64,000 nt of DNA. It comes from Chloranthus sessilifolius. Taxonomy: Eukaryota; Streptophyta; Magnoliopsida; Chloranthales; Chloranthaceae. The stretch covers positions 14,149,501-14,213,500 of the forward strand of contig CM037596.1 in NCBI GenBank assembly GCA_021018995.1, written 5' to 3'. Every line of letters starts with the position of its first letter. Position 1 is the first letter of the stretch. Positions 34,863-44,506 of the stretch are shown piece after piece. A program made the translations under genes and the position numbers. The notes beneath the pieces are model-generated. The model saw only the letters and a program-made list of their open reading frames with translations. It was not told the origin of the DNA and did not search any database.

Positions 34863-35509
34863 AGTGAAAATAAAAATATATATATATGGATCCAAAAAAA
34901 AACAGAGGAATAGGGATCCAAAACTGAATTCAAATATGAAAATAAAAATATATATATATGTACTAAGAAAAAAGTCTCAAGTCATACAATTCATGGTCTG
35001 CATTGGAGTTTTCACTGACATCCAAGTCGTGACTTTGACAACAAATCATTCAATACTTCAATGTTCCAATACAATTCAGAACGTCTATTACCGCTTGCCA
35101 ATGAACTTGGCTAGATTACTATAAAATCAACTAACAAGATCTACCTCCCAAGTCACACAGCCTGAGCACAGGCTAAGAAGCCATCTCTTCAATTTCTTTC
35201 ATCTTTGATTTAGAATGAGGAAATCAAGTATGCATATCATAAAATATGCATAAGCTTCAAACAAGATAAAACTCGCAGCAGTTATTCCAAAAAGATGTGG
35301 AGTGTATGGATCTATAACATTCAATTCTCTAATTGAAATTATAGAGATGGGTAATGGTTGTACGTATATTCATGAAATTTGAGTTAACAACAATTATCTA
35401 CTGCATAAGCTTAAGTATGCCTTTCTGTATACACTCTCTCATCATCATTCCTAAATCCTAAGCTTCTCCAAAATAGTGTTTTGATACATACTTGATTTGA
35501 TGGTTGTTG

Positions 35510-35588
<79 letters not shown>

Positions 35589-36435
35589 ACGTGAGACCAT
35601 GAGACCTAAATAGGCACATGAGACCTAATGGACCTAAATAGGGAACATCAGCATAACAAGAAAGAAATCAGCATAACAAGAATGAAATATTATGAGTTTA
35701 CTGCCAAAGAATTGTAAACTTGAAAATGTGGGAAATCAAAAACCCAGAAATTAAAACCACATTAAAGTGAAGAAAAACATCTATTTTCTAAGAATCAAAC
35801 ACTTATAATGAGATTATATACAAGAATAGAGCAAATAATCCACTTCCTCTATATCTCTTGGATTTAGATTTTTATGTAATCTAATAAGGAGATGGATTCA
35901 TTACCTTAAAGATTTAAATCTTAGTTTTTTGTGGATTTATGTTGGATTTTCGAAGTGGGTTTTGGAGATTGAAGATTGGTTCTGCTCATAGCCATTCAAT
36001 GAAAAATGCCACTCATGTGTGTGAAAATCTAGTATATAATATGGTGATTCTTAGCACCACCAAAAATAGTAGTGCTTCAATATCTACTTGCAATTAGTAC
36101 ATGGGACCTTAGATCCTTCCAATCAATTCAATGGGACTCCTTTTTTATGAATAAAAAATCAAATATTAGATTGATTTATATGATTATGATCATCTTATCG
36201 TTGTAACTTTGGGATTAATGATTGACTCTCCTTATCATCTTTTAAATACTATTGTGGTGTGTAAAGGATCTTACAGGCTTAAAAGGGTGAGATGTGAGCA
36301 ATCCAAGCCGGCTAAATAATAGGTTATCCATTGAACGGAAATGAGCTCAAAATGCTGAACCATCCGATTTGTCCACTCTAAACTCAACCCTTGTTTTTAC
36401 TTTTAACTAAAACCCTAAAAATCATTAATGGCCAA
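34863..36435. other. non-coding sequence with (TA)n at 35512-35586
   Basis: Between the two minisatellite blocks. A (TA)n array of about 37 units sits at 35512-35586. A catcagcataacaagaa motif is repeated in tandem at 35650-35685. No gene is recognised. Confidence 0.5.
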
Positions 36436-36640
36436 TATTAAAGTGAAGAAAAAACTCCAGATTTAATATCGCATGAAAATAAAAAAAAGCAGACAAGTGA
36501 AGAAGAAACTCGAGATTTAATATCAACTAGAAAAACAAAAAAAAAATAGAAAAGTGAAGAATAAGGCTGAGATTTCATATCAGCATGAAAAACAAAAAAA
36601 ACAGCAAAGTGAATAAGCAACTCTAGATTTATTAACCTGT
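36436..36640. repeat. second block of the 57-bp minisatellite
   Basis: Three to four units of the same repeat (aaagtgaagaa...agatttaatatc...) as at 34321-34862, about 1.6 kb away in the same orientation. Confidence 0.85.
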
Positions 36641-37055
36641 GAATCAGAAGCCATTAAACGGCAAACGTTGACTCTCTTTAAATTTTATAAATTTAATGAA
36701 AAAAAAAGAAGAAAGCACCAGCCGACTGATTAAAGAGTTTAACTTGGTTAGACAAAAATTTAGAGGAAATCCATCTGACAAGAGATTCAATTTTGTTGAA
36801 GACGGCTCTCTCTGGTTTGATTTTTATTATAAGAATTCTATTCAAAGAGAAGTGGAGATGAGCAAGTAAGAAAAGATCAAAGACCCAAATAGAAGACATA
36901 AAAAACACAGAAAATAGATAATTTAGAAAGCATCAGCATATCATAAAATCAGTAAATTGCAAAGAACACTACCACCAACTATATACTACATCAGTGGTAG
37001 ATTGTAAATAGCAAAGAAGGCAGAGTTTCCATAAAATTTACCAAAAAAAACTCAC

Positions 37056-37142
37056 CTTGGCCTTAATTCAAACACCTCTCATGGCGTTGGAATGCAAACA
37101 CAGAGATGGTTTGAAGAGAGGCAAGGGGAGCATTTTATAGCC
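37056..37142 (-). promoter_or_regulatory. TATA box, leader and splice donor of an unidentified minus-strand transcript
   Basis: On the minus strand GGCTATAAAATGCTCCCC (37127-37144) is followed about 70 bp later by GGCCAAG/GTGAGTTTT, a consensus donor with exon end at 37056. The leader holds one short ATG frame only. It points leftward toward the Harbinger element and the gene-fragment cluster. No first coding exon is identified, so this is a promoter candidate only. Confidence 0.35.
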
Positions 37143-37164
37143 TTCAATGCCCCCAATCAATCAC

Positions 37165-37435
37165 CTCTTTGAAGCTATGAATCAGAGTAGGAGACATGTG
37201 TCTTACCAGAGTGAGCTCTGCTTAAAGCAGTACCCCATATCTCTGCAAGCTCCCAACGATGCTGGCCCCTACTGGATTTCCACCACATTACATTCAACTC
37301 CAACTGTAGCCATGTGAATGCAGTTCATCAGAATCGATTCTTGGACACTCCTTTTTCAACGGCTATGAATCGGAGCTGTGATCTAGGAGACAGATGTCTT
37401 TAGAATCGAGGCTGGCCCCTACCTGTTGCCATGGA
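37165..37435. repeat. degenerate direct repeat
   Basis: A gctatgaatcagagtaggag block with a gatgctggcccctact end (37165-37275) is echoed at about 37360-37435 (gctatgaatcggagctgtga...ggctggcccctac). It is non-coding. Confidence 0.5.
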
Positions 37436-37739
37436 TAGTTGGGGAAGACGATGGGTTAGCTTCAGAAGCTACTACGTAGCTGTTTCGATGCCTCATGACC
37501 GTTGACGATGAAGTTTGGATCAGCTGCATACATCCAAGGAGAGGTATACTTCATCACCATTTTCTGAGCTCAGAATCTGAGCTAATTCGAGAGGATTGCT
37601 CGGACGACCAGACGTCGCTATCACTCGGAAAAGGCTCCGATTCCCGCTTCCCCAAAATCTCTATCGAACGTGGGCTTTTGCTCAGATCTTGCAAAAAAAC
37701 TCAGAATCTGCCCAGATTCTGAGCAAAAATGGCTACCGA

Positions 37740-37905
37740 ATGACGCCTTATAGTTGGCTCATGATCTCAAAATCAATTGTGTAGAAGCTTAGGACGAAAA
37801 ATTATCTCCCTCCCGTAATTTAAAACAATCAACAAGGTTTAATTTTTCCTCTATTAAAATGAGGTGGCTGTAACATAAAAGTGGAGTGGTAATAACACCA
37901 GCCCA
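37740..37905. mobile_element. MITE-like fragment
   Basis: Its left part (gctcatgatctcaaaatcaattgtg, tccctcccgtaatttaaaacaatca) resembles arms of the foldback MITE at 11675 in reverse. Its right part (atgaggtggctgtaacata, ggtaataacaccagcc) matches 18970-19020 in reverse. Confidence 0.45.
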
Positions 37906-38372
37906 AATAAATTGAAAGTACCTTTTTGCCCTTTGGCTAGTCGATGGTAAATAAGTGAAAATACCTTTTTGGCCTCTTGGGAAGGTGAGATTGACACACT
38001 TCGTGGTTGGCCTCTATACCTAATCTTTGCTCACATGCGAAAAATTCAATGTCCTTTGTGAGGGTATTTTATTGTGCTCTTCAAAACCAGAAAAAAACAG
38101 TGCTTTTTTCTAAAACTGCCCAAGAACAATCCAACGGTGTCAATTACCTCAAAGGCCACATCGTCCCACGTGTAGTGTGATACTATTTCTCTTCAATAAT
38201 TATTAAATTTGCTTCGAAAAAGCTCTCTTTTTCCCAACTTCCATCTTCCCAATACAAAAGAACATCTAGAACTTGTTGCAGGTCCCTTCTTTACCAAAAT
38301 CCATTCAAACCCATTTTCTTCTCTGATTCAAAAAGTCTCATACAGTTATGTACAAAGATTTTTACAGAACAG
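37906..38372 (+). promoter_or_regulatory. upstream region of the receptor kinase
   Basis: It spans the MITE fragment to the first splice-donor-like site (AACAG/GTAAG at 38373). No clear TATA box is seen. CT-rich, short-leader sequence (tctctttttcccaacttcca) at 38220-38250 fits a plant 5' leader. Confidence 0.35.
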
Positions 38373-38577
38373 GTAAGCGCAAATCACATGTAAACTTCTC
38401 TCTCTATTGGGTGTCGAGAGTTTTGTTGATCCAACGGTCATTTTTTTCAAAAATTTCAGTTACGGGTTTCTCTCTCTTTTGAGTCAGGTAAGTCTAAATC
38501 ACATGTAAACCTTCTCTGTATTTTGGGTACTAAGAGTTTTGTTGATCCAACGGTCATATTTTAAAAAATTTTCAGTC

Positions 38578-38607
38578 ATGGATTTCTCTCTCTTTTGGGC
38601 CAGGTAA
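38578..38607 (+). promoter_or_regulatory. uORF 1 (MDFSLFWAR)
   Basis: ATG at 38578 followed by eight codons and TAA at 38605-38607. The TAA lies inside the GTAAG splice-donor-like site. Its sequence mirrors the kinase N-terminus (MDLSLFSVF). It is translated only if this stretch stays in the mature mRNA. Confidence 0.5.
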
Positions 38608-38732
38608 GCCTAAATCACGTTTAAATTATCAGAAAAAAAAGGAAGCCCAAATCACATGTAAACTTCTCTCTCTATTTTGGGTATTAAGAGTTTTGTTGAT
38701 CCGACGGTCATATTTTTTGAAAACTTTTAGTT

Positions 38733-38762
38733 ATGGTTTTTTCTCTGTTTTGGGTCAGGTAA
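38733..38762 (+). promoter_or_regulatory. uORF 2 (MVFSLFWVR)
   Basis: ATG at 38733 and TAA at 38760-38762, with the same design as uORF 1. It lies 118 bp upstream of the main start. The first unit has ACG in place of ATG at 38462 and so lacks a uORF. Confidence 0.5.
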
Positions 38763-38850
38763 GCCTAAATCGCATGTAAACTTCTCTCTCTATTTTCGGT
38801 GTTACGAGTTTTGTTTATCCGACGGTCATATTTTTTGAAAAACTTCATTT

Positions 38851-40249
38851 ATGGATTTATCTCTTTTTTCGGTCTTTTTCTTCGTTCTCTGCCATTTATA
38901 TACTTTTGTGAGGTGCTTGAATGAAGAGGGTATTGCTCTTCTGTCATTCAAACAAGCCATCAATCAAGACCCACTTCAATCTCTAACCAACTGGAACTCT
39001 TCTGATCAAAATCCATGTTCATGGAATGGGATTACATGCAAAAATGAACAAGTAGTCTCCATTAGCATGCCCAAAAAAGGATTAGAGGGTTCTCTTCCTC
39101 ATGTTCTTGGATCGCTTCCATCCCTTAGACATATCAATCTAAGAAACAATAAGCTCCATGGAAGCTTACCTGTCAAGCTCTTTGATGCAAAATCCCTTCA
39201 GAGCTTAGTCTTATATGGTAATGGCATTTCTGGGTACCTCCCATTTGAGGTTGGGAATCTAAGGTACCTCCAAGTATTGGATTTATCGCTTAATTTGTTG
39301 AATGGTTCGATACCCGTTTCATTGATTCTATGCAAAAGACTGAAGACCATTAATCTTAGTCACAATGACTTGACATATTCTCTGCCTGTCGGATTTGGTA
39401 CTAGTTTGATTGCATTGGAGAAACTTGATCTTTCGTACAATAGATTTAATGGTTCGATTCCTAGTGACATTGGTAATCTCCCCTCTGTTCAAGGAACTGT
39501 CGACCTTTCGCATAATCTCTTCTCTGGTACGATACCAGCAAGCCTCGGGAATGTTTCGGACAAGGTCTATATTGATATTTCGTATAACAATCTAAGTGGG
39601 TCAATACCACAAAGCGGCACTCTCATGAATAGAGGCCCGGCGGCGTTTGTTGGGAACCTTGGGTTATGTGGTCCTCCATTGAATAAGCCATGTTCTTCTA
39701 ATTTGGGGCCAACATCAAATGTAATTGCTATGGGTAGTAGAAGGCACATTGGCTTGAGTAGAAGGGCATTTATTGCTATTGTGGCAAGCGACATTGTTGC
39801 TCTCTGTCTTATAGGGTTAGTTTTTGTTTACTGTATGTGGAAGATTGGATTATGCAAGGCTAAAAAAGATGAGGAGTGTTGTTGTTTTAAGAAAGAAAAT
39901 TTGGATAATTTCGAGCTGTTCGATCTTGTTCCACTGGACTCACAAGTGGGTTTTAGTTTGGATGAGCTTATGAAGGCATCTGCTTTTGTTTTGGGTAAGG
40001 GCGCGACTGGGATTGTGTACAAAGTTGTGTTTGATGACGGGCTGACCTTGGCTGTTAGAAGATTGGGTGAAGGTGGTTTGGAGAGGTTTAAAGAGTTTCG
40101 AACCGAGGTGGAAATTATCGGAAAGCTCAGGCATCCCAATGTAGTTACTTTTAGAGCTTATTACTGGTCATTTGAGGAGAAATTGCTTATCTATGATTAC
40201 ATACCCAATGGAAACCTTGCCACAGCAATTCATGGTAAATATCTGAAAT

Positions 40250-40299
<50 letters not shown>

Positions 40300-42202
40300 G
40301 AGCGGGTTAGGTCCTCCAATGGAGGACGGTGACCGTCCTCCAAGATCCACGTGGAGCTTCACGTGGCACCCACATGGATCGCAGGTGAACAGTTTAGATG
40401 AATATAAAAAAAAAAAAATCGATTTTTTTTTTTTAAACCCACAAGTCAAAGTTTGACGGTTTTCATTGGTCCACATTTCACGGTTCAAAAAATACACGGT
40501 GGGGATGAGTTTAAAATTTTTTTTTTTGCAAAGGTGATCTAAGCAATGCACCCAAGGTCCAAGTGGCATCGAACAAATATTTTGGATGCCACATGGAGCT
40601 CCACGTGGAAGGGTGGAGGACGGTGACGGGAGGACGGATCCCTTTTCCTATATATATATAGGGAACCGGTTAGGTCCTCCAATGGAGGATGGTGACCGTC
40701 CTCCAAGATCCACGTGGAGCACAGGTGGACAGTTTAGATCAATATTAAAAAAATAAAATCGAAAAATAAATTTTAAACCCACAAGTCAAAGTTTGACGAT
40801 TTTCATTGGTCCACATTCCACGGTTCAAAAAATACATGGTGGGGATGAGTTTTTAATTTATTTTTTTTCAAAGATGATCGAAGCAATGCATCCGAGGTCC
40901 ATGTGACATCAAAACAATATTTTGGGTGCCACGTGGAGCTCCACGTGGAAGGTTGGAGGCCAGTGACCATATATATATATATATATATATATATCTTGGG
41001 ACAGCGGTTATGTGCCCAACGTAGCACGGTAAGCATGCCCCAATGGTCCACATGGAGTTCCACGTGGCACCTAAAACACTATTTTGGTGCCACGCGAGGC
41101 AAGGTTGTTTTGTTTAGATCATCTTAAAAAAAAATAATTAAAAAGCTAATCTCCACGTGTTTTTTTTAGCCTTGAAATCTAGATCATTGAAATCAGTCAA
41201 TGTTTGAGTCCGTAAACATTTTTTTTGAATTTTTGTTTATAGAATTGATCTAAACAATGCATCTGAGCTCCACCCATCAGGGCATGCTCACCTTGCCCTA
41301 TTGGAGCACCTAATCCTTTTCCTATATATTATAGATATTTGATTTCTCAATGATTCTTTAGAGATTTGAAATCTATTCTTTTATGACTCTTAAAGATATA
41401 TTTGTTAATTCAGGTTTTGTTTTCTTTGTAAATCATGACTACTGTGCTATAACGTTTAAATTAGGGCTTTTTATTGGGTATTTTGATTTTTTTATTACTG
41501 TTCTCCAATTGAGATTGTTTTATTTTATCCGTTAATTTTTTGTCGTTGTCTATGTGTCTGATTTCAGGGAATGCTACAACGGGTTCTTTTTCACCCCTTC
41601 CATGGCCTGTCCGACTAAAAATCATTAAGGCCATTGCCGAGGGTTTGGCTTATTTGCATCAGTACAGCACAAAGAAGTACAGCCACGGAAATCTGAAACC
41701 AACTAATATACTCCTTGGCGCAAATATGGAACCATATATATCTGATTTTGGGCTTGAATGCCTCTCCAACATAGTGGAAGGTTCCTCAACCCTGAAATCC
41801 AATCTGATGGCTAGTAAAAAACGAAAAAATCAACCATCAGAAGCCAGGAATTCCATATCCTTTTATCAACCTCCTGAAGCCCAGAAGTCTCGGAAACCAT
41901 CACAAAAATGGGACATTTACTCTTTTGGGGTGGTTTTACTGGAACTAATTTCCGGAAGATCTCCAATGGATTTATTTAATGATTTGGAAATGGATTTGGT
42001 CAGATGGGTTCAATTCAGCATCGAGGGACACAAGCTTCTTTCAGATGTTTTAGACCCATCATTATCTTGGGAACCAGTGATGGAAGAAGAAATTATCCTC
42101 GTGCTAAAAATTGCTTTGGCTTGTGTTCAGGCAAATGCCGAAAGAAGACCTTCAATGAGGCATGTTTGCCACATATTGGACAGGTTAGCCACCGATGGCT
42201 GA
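38851..42202 (+). CDS. LRR receptor-like kinase, subfamily III (ZAR1-like), two exons, 672 aa
   Basis: Plasma-membrane receptor-like kinase. Exons 38851-40234 and 41568-42202; the intron starts GTAAAT and ends TTTCAG, in phase (CAT G/GG AAT). Signal peptide about residues 1-23; LRRNT domain 24-62 ([10 protein letters not shown]); about seven leucine-rich repeats 75-258; membrane helix about 307-330 after RR; kinase domain from about 370 ([20 protein letters not shown]). P-loop GKGATGIVY 382-390. The usual catalytic Lys is Arg (AVRRLGEGG, 401-409) and HRD is HGN (501-503, in HGNLKPTN), while DFG is kept (521-523). These changes are typical of this subfamily and suggest weak or no phosphotransfer. 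Length is close to the family's 650-720 aa. The 1333-bp intron holds (TA)n tracts and three MITEs. The start used is the ATG inside the last leader repeat because it opens directly into a signal peptide. This is the only intact gene in the window. Confidence 0.92.
40253..40297. repeat. (TA)n tract in kinase intron
   Basis: About 22 TA units directly abut the first intronic MITE. Further TA tracts lie between the elements at 40649-40660 and 40969-40994. Confidence 0.95.
40298..40648. mobile_element. TA-tract MITE copy A
   Basis: It starts GGGAGCGGGTTAGGTCCTCC next to (TA)n and ends ...GGATCCCTTTTCC next to TATATA. The ends are imperfect inverted repeats (GGAAAAGGGATCCGTCCTCC in reverse), with matching CCACGTGGA and TCCACGTGGA blocks inside. 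Non-coding, 351 bp. Confidence 0.8.
40661..40968. mobile_element. TA-tract MITE copy B
   Basis: Closely similar to copy A in the same orientation (GGGAACCGGTTAGGTCCTCC start; shared caagtcaaagtttgac and cattggtccacatt blocks). It lacks the last part and abuts (TA)n at 40969. Confidence 0.8.
40995..41322. mobile_element. TA-tract MITE copy C, diverged
   Basis: It starts cttgggacagcggttatgtg after (TA)n and ends taatccttttcc before TATATATT. The ends form an inverted repeat (GGTAAGCATGCCCC versus GGTGAGCATGCCC). It shares cacgtgg and gatctaaacaatgcat blocks with A, B and D but is an older or separate subfamily. Confidence 0.7.
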
Positions 42203-42772
42203 GAAAATTGTGATCCTTCGAAAGCAATTAGCAAAATTTTCATCATGGAGAAAGGTCAATGAGGTCTGGCGGTTTTCTATTTCAACTTAGTGCATCATTT
42301 TGAATCAGTGAAAAATCTCCTGCATATCAAATATACCGTGCTATGGTTTGTGAAACATACTTTTTTCTATTTTTGTTACATTTTTCTCAATTGAGATAGA
42401 ATGTGCTGTAGTTCATTCCTTTTTCTTCTCAATATGTTTGACTACATTTTTTTGTGCAATTTCGTAGGACTCCATGTTCTCTAGTTTTATTATTACAATA
42501 ACATTACTATGTTTTAATTTGAAGTGTGAAAATTTATTTAAAGGGCTAACAATTACAAGATGAAAAGAAAAAATTGTTGGATATTTTATAAAATAAATGT
42601 TTATTACTAATTTTAATTAATAATATTATTTATTATTTATTACTTTGGTTAAAGGCTTTGGCTTTAACTTTTAAATGATTCTCTTGTATGATGGTTCCAT
42701 GTGAAAAAGTTGCTTTTGCCAAAACTTGAACCTACAACCCACTAATCAAAAGTAGTTTGAAAATTTGAAATG
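42203..42772. other. 3' flank of the kinase gene
   Basis: AT-rich sequence with no second gene. Poly-A signals cannot be singled out (several AATAA-type motifs near 42590-42640). Confidence 0.5.
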
Positions 42773-43345
42773 TGTTGGAGGGAAAATAGTCCCACCTAAA
42801 TTTGAAAGTGTAGTATGAAAGTAGTCCCACCTAACTTGTTTACAAGAACATTCCCTACCATATATATAAAAACTCACCCTCTATGTTGTTTGGCTTAAAG
42901 GTGGAAACAATGCCCACAACGGCGGTTTGTCGCCGCAATCACGCACGCGAGATGCAAATGACTCAATTGGTGCTTTTAAGGTGCACTTTGCACTTTCAAG
43001 GGTCGAACAAACACAACCGCTCTTGAAAAAGTGTGCAATGAACGCTATAAATAAGAGAGGCCAAGGGGGGGGAGGGGGTGTTAACACTTGCAAATCTCAA
43101 AATCTATTTCTGTGTCCTTCAAATTCGTGCGCCTATTAGAGTGATTTTGTGCATTCATATTGTTGGGGTGCGCACTATAGTGCAACGTAGTGTGTGACAG
43201 ATCGGTACATCACCGACGCTTTATTGTATCCTGAAGGCGAATTTGTCGTTATCCTGTTGCATAGTGGGGGAAAATATTGTCTTAAAGATAGCAATCTAAT
43301 CGCTCCTTGAAACCAATTTCTGGTCTATTTCCATCATTTTGTGTG
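42773..43345 (+). mobile_element. Copia-type LTR
   Basis: It starts TGTTGGAGGGAAAATAGTCC, has a TATA box (ccatatatataaaa, about 42859-42872) and ends near tgtgtgtaacccaca. Its block order matches the LTR at 10164-11035. The second half (from 43086) is part of an 824-bp tandem duplication. No matching second LTR with an interior is found, so it is a solo or broken LTR. Confidence 0.6.
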
Positions 43346-43711
43346 TAACCCACAGACAAAAATAATTAATAGAAGCATCATCCCATCCACGGGAACATCC
43401 TCAAATAGGAAAGGTTCCATGTGACACCCCCAATTGCAATGTTAAACTCAGTGGTTGGGAGAGTTAGAGATTCTCCAACACAAAAGGAGCTTCTAAGCTA
43501 TCAGCCTTTGCAAAAGCGTCATCATCTGTTTTCCTCAACCACATCCAATAACATTTTCTGAATATCCTATGATAATTGGCCCTCTTCTCCACTTGAACAG
43601 GCATAACCCCTAACGTTTGCTTCATTCGATTTTTAATCTCCACAAGCCCCTAGTAGGCAAGGGAAACATGCGTAATTAAAAGAGATTACGAGTTTGAGAG
43701 GTTGATTAGGC

Positions 43712-43790
43712 CTGTAGCCCAATGGAAGGCTGACAATTTGCAACATCTAGGTCGCAGGTTCAATCAAAATTCACTTATCAAAAAAAAGAA
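43712..43790 (+). mobile_element. short SINE (family 2), copy in duplication unit 1
   Basis: ctgtagcccaatggaagg (A box), caacatctaggtcgcaggtt (with caatc completing the B box) and tatcaaaaaaaagaag tail. Same family as 9883-9966. It is inside LTR sequence. Confidence 0.65.
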
Positions 43791-44506
43791 GAAAAAAGAG
43801 AGAGAAGATAGAAAGGAGGAAAGCTCAGTTAGACATTGTGTTTCAATAGCTTTAATGTTAACTAATGAATACAACATAAATATATCCACAAGTACACTCT
43901 ACGCACTAACACTTGCAAATTTCAAAATCTATCTCCGTGTCCTGCAAATTCGTGTGCCTATTAGAGCGATTTTGTGCATTCATTTCGTTGGGGTTGTGCA
44001 CTACAGTGCAACATAGTATGTGACAGATCGGTGCATCACTGATGCTTTATTGTATTCTAGATGTGAATTTGTCGTTATCCCGTTGCATAGTGGGGGAAAA
44101 TATTGTCTTAAAGATAGCTATCTAATTGCCCCTTGAAACCAATTTCCGGTCTATTTCTATCATTTTGTGTGTAACCGACAAACAAAAATAACAAATAGAA
44201 GCATCCTCCTATCCAAGGGAACATCCTCAAATAGGAAAGGTACCATGTGACACCCCAATTGCAATGTTAAACCCAGTGGTTGAGAGAGTTAGAGATTCTC
44301 CAACACAAAAGGAGCTTCTAAGCTAACAGCCTTTGCAAAAGTGTCATCATTGTTTTCCTCAACCACATCCAATAACATTTTCTGACTCTCCTACGATAAT
44401 TGGCCCTCTTCTCCTCTTGAACAGGCATAACCCCTAACCTTTGCTTCATTGGATTTTTAATCCCCACAAGCCCCTTGTAGGCAAGGGAAACATGCATAAT
44501 TAAAAG

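Larger units (their letters stand above)
38373..38872 (+). repeat. four-unit tandem repeat forming the leader and start of the receptor kinase
   Basis: Units of about 116 bp (one of 155 bp). Each has AGGTAAGYCTAAATCACATG, a ctctctctattttggg block, gagttttgttgatcc, cggtcatattttttga and a pyrimidine-tract AG, then a 28-nt block ending at the next GTAAG. GTAAG occurs at 38373, 38488, 38604 and 38759. The 28-nt blocks (38460-38487, 38576-38603, 38731-38758) lie exactly between YAG and GTAAG, like micro-exons. In the last unit the acceptor AG is lost and the block becomes the start of the kinase ORF at 38851. Confidence 0.88.

Noticed and set aside
34207-34895. Minus-strand open frames with repeated hydrophobic segments, like a multi-pass membrane protein
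   Set aside because: They are reading frames across the 57-bp minisatellite, with poly-T translated as Phe; adjacent frames overlap and there is no family similarity.
37495-37784. 75- and 62-codon plus-strand frames before the kinase
   Set aside because: Overlapping frames with no similarity, running into MITE-like sequence at 37740; no start context or splice partner.
40235-40332. Kinase exon 1 reading through into Tyr-Ile repeats
   Set aside because: The frame continues into the intron; the GTAAAT donor at 40235 joins in phase to the exon at 41568, restoring the kinase domain.
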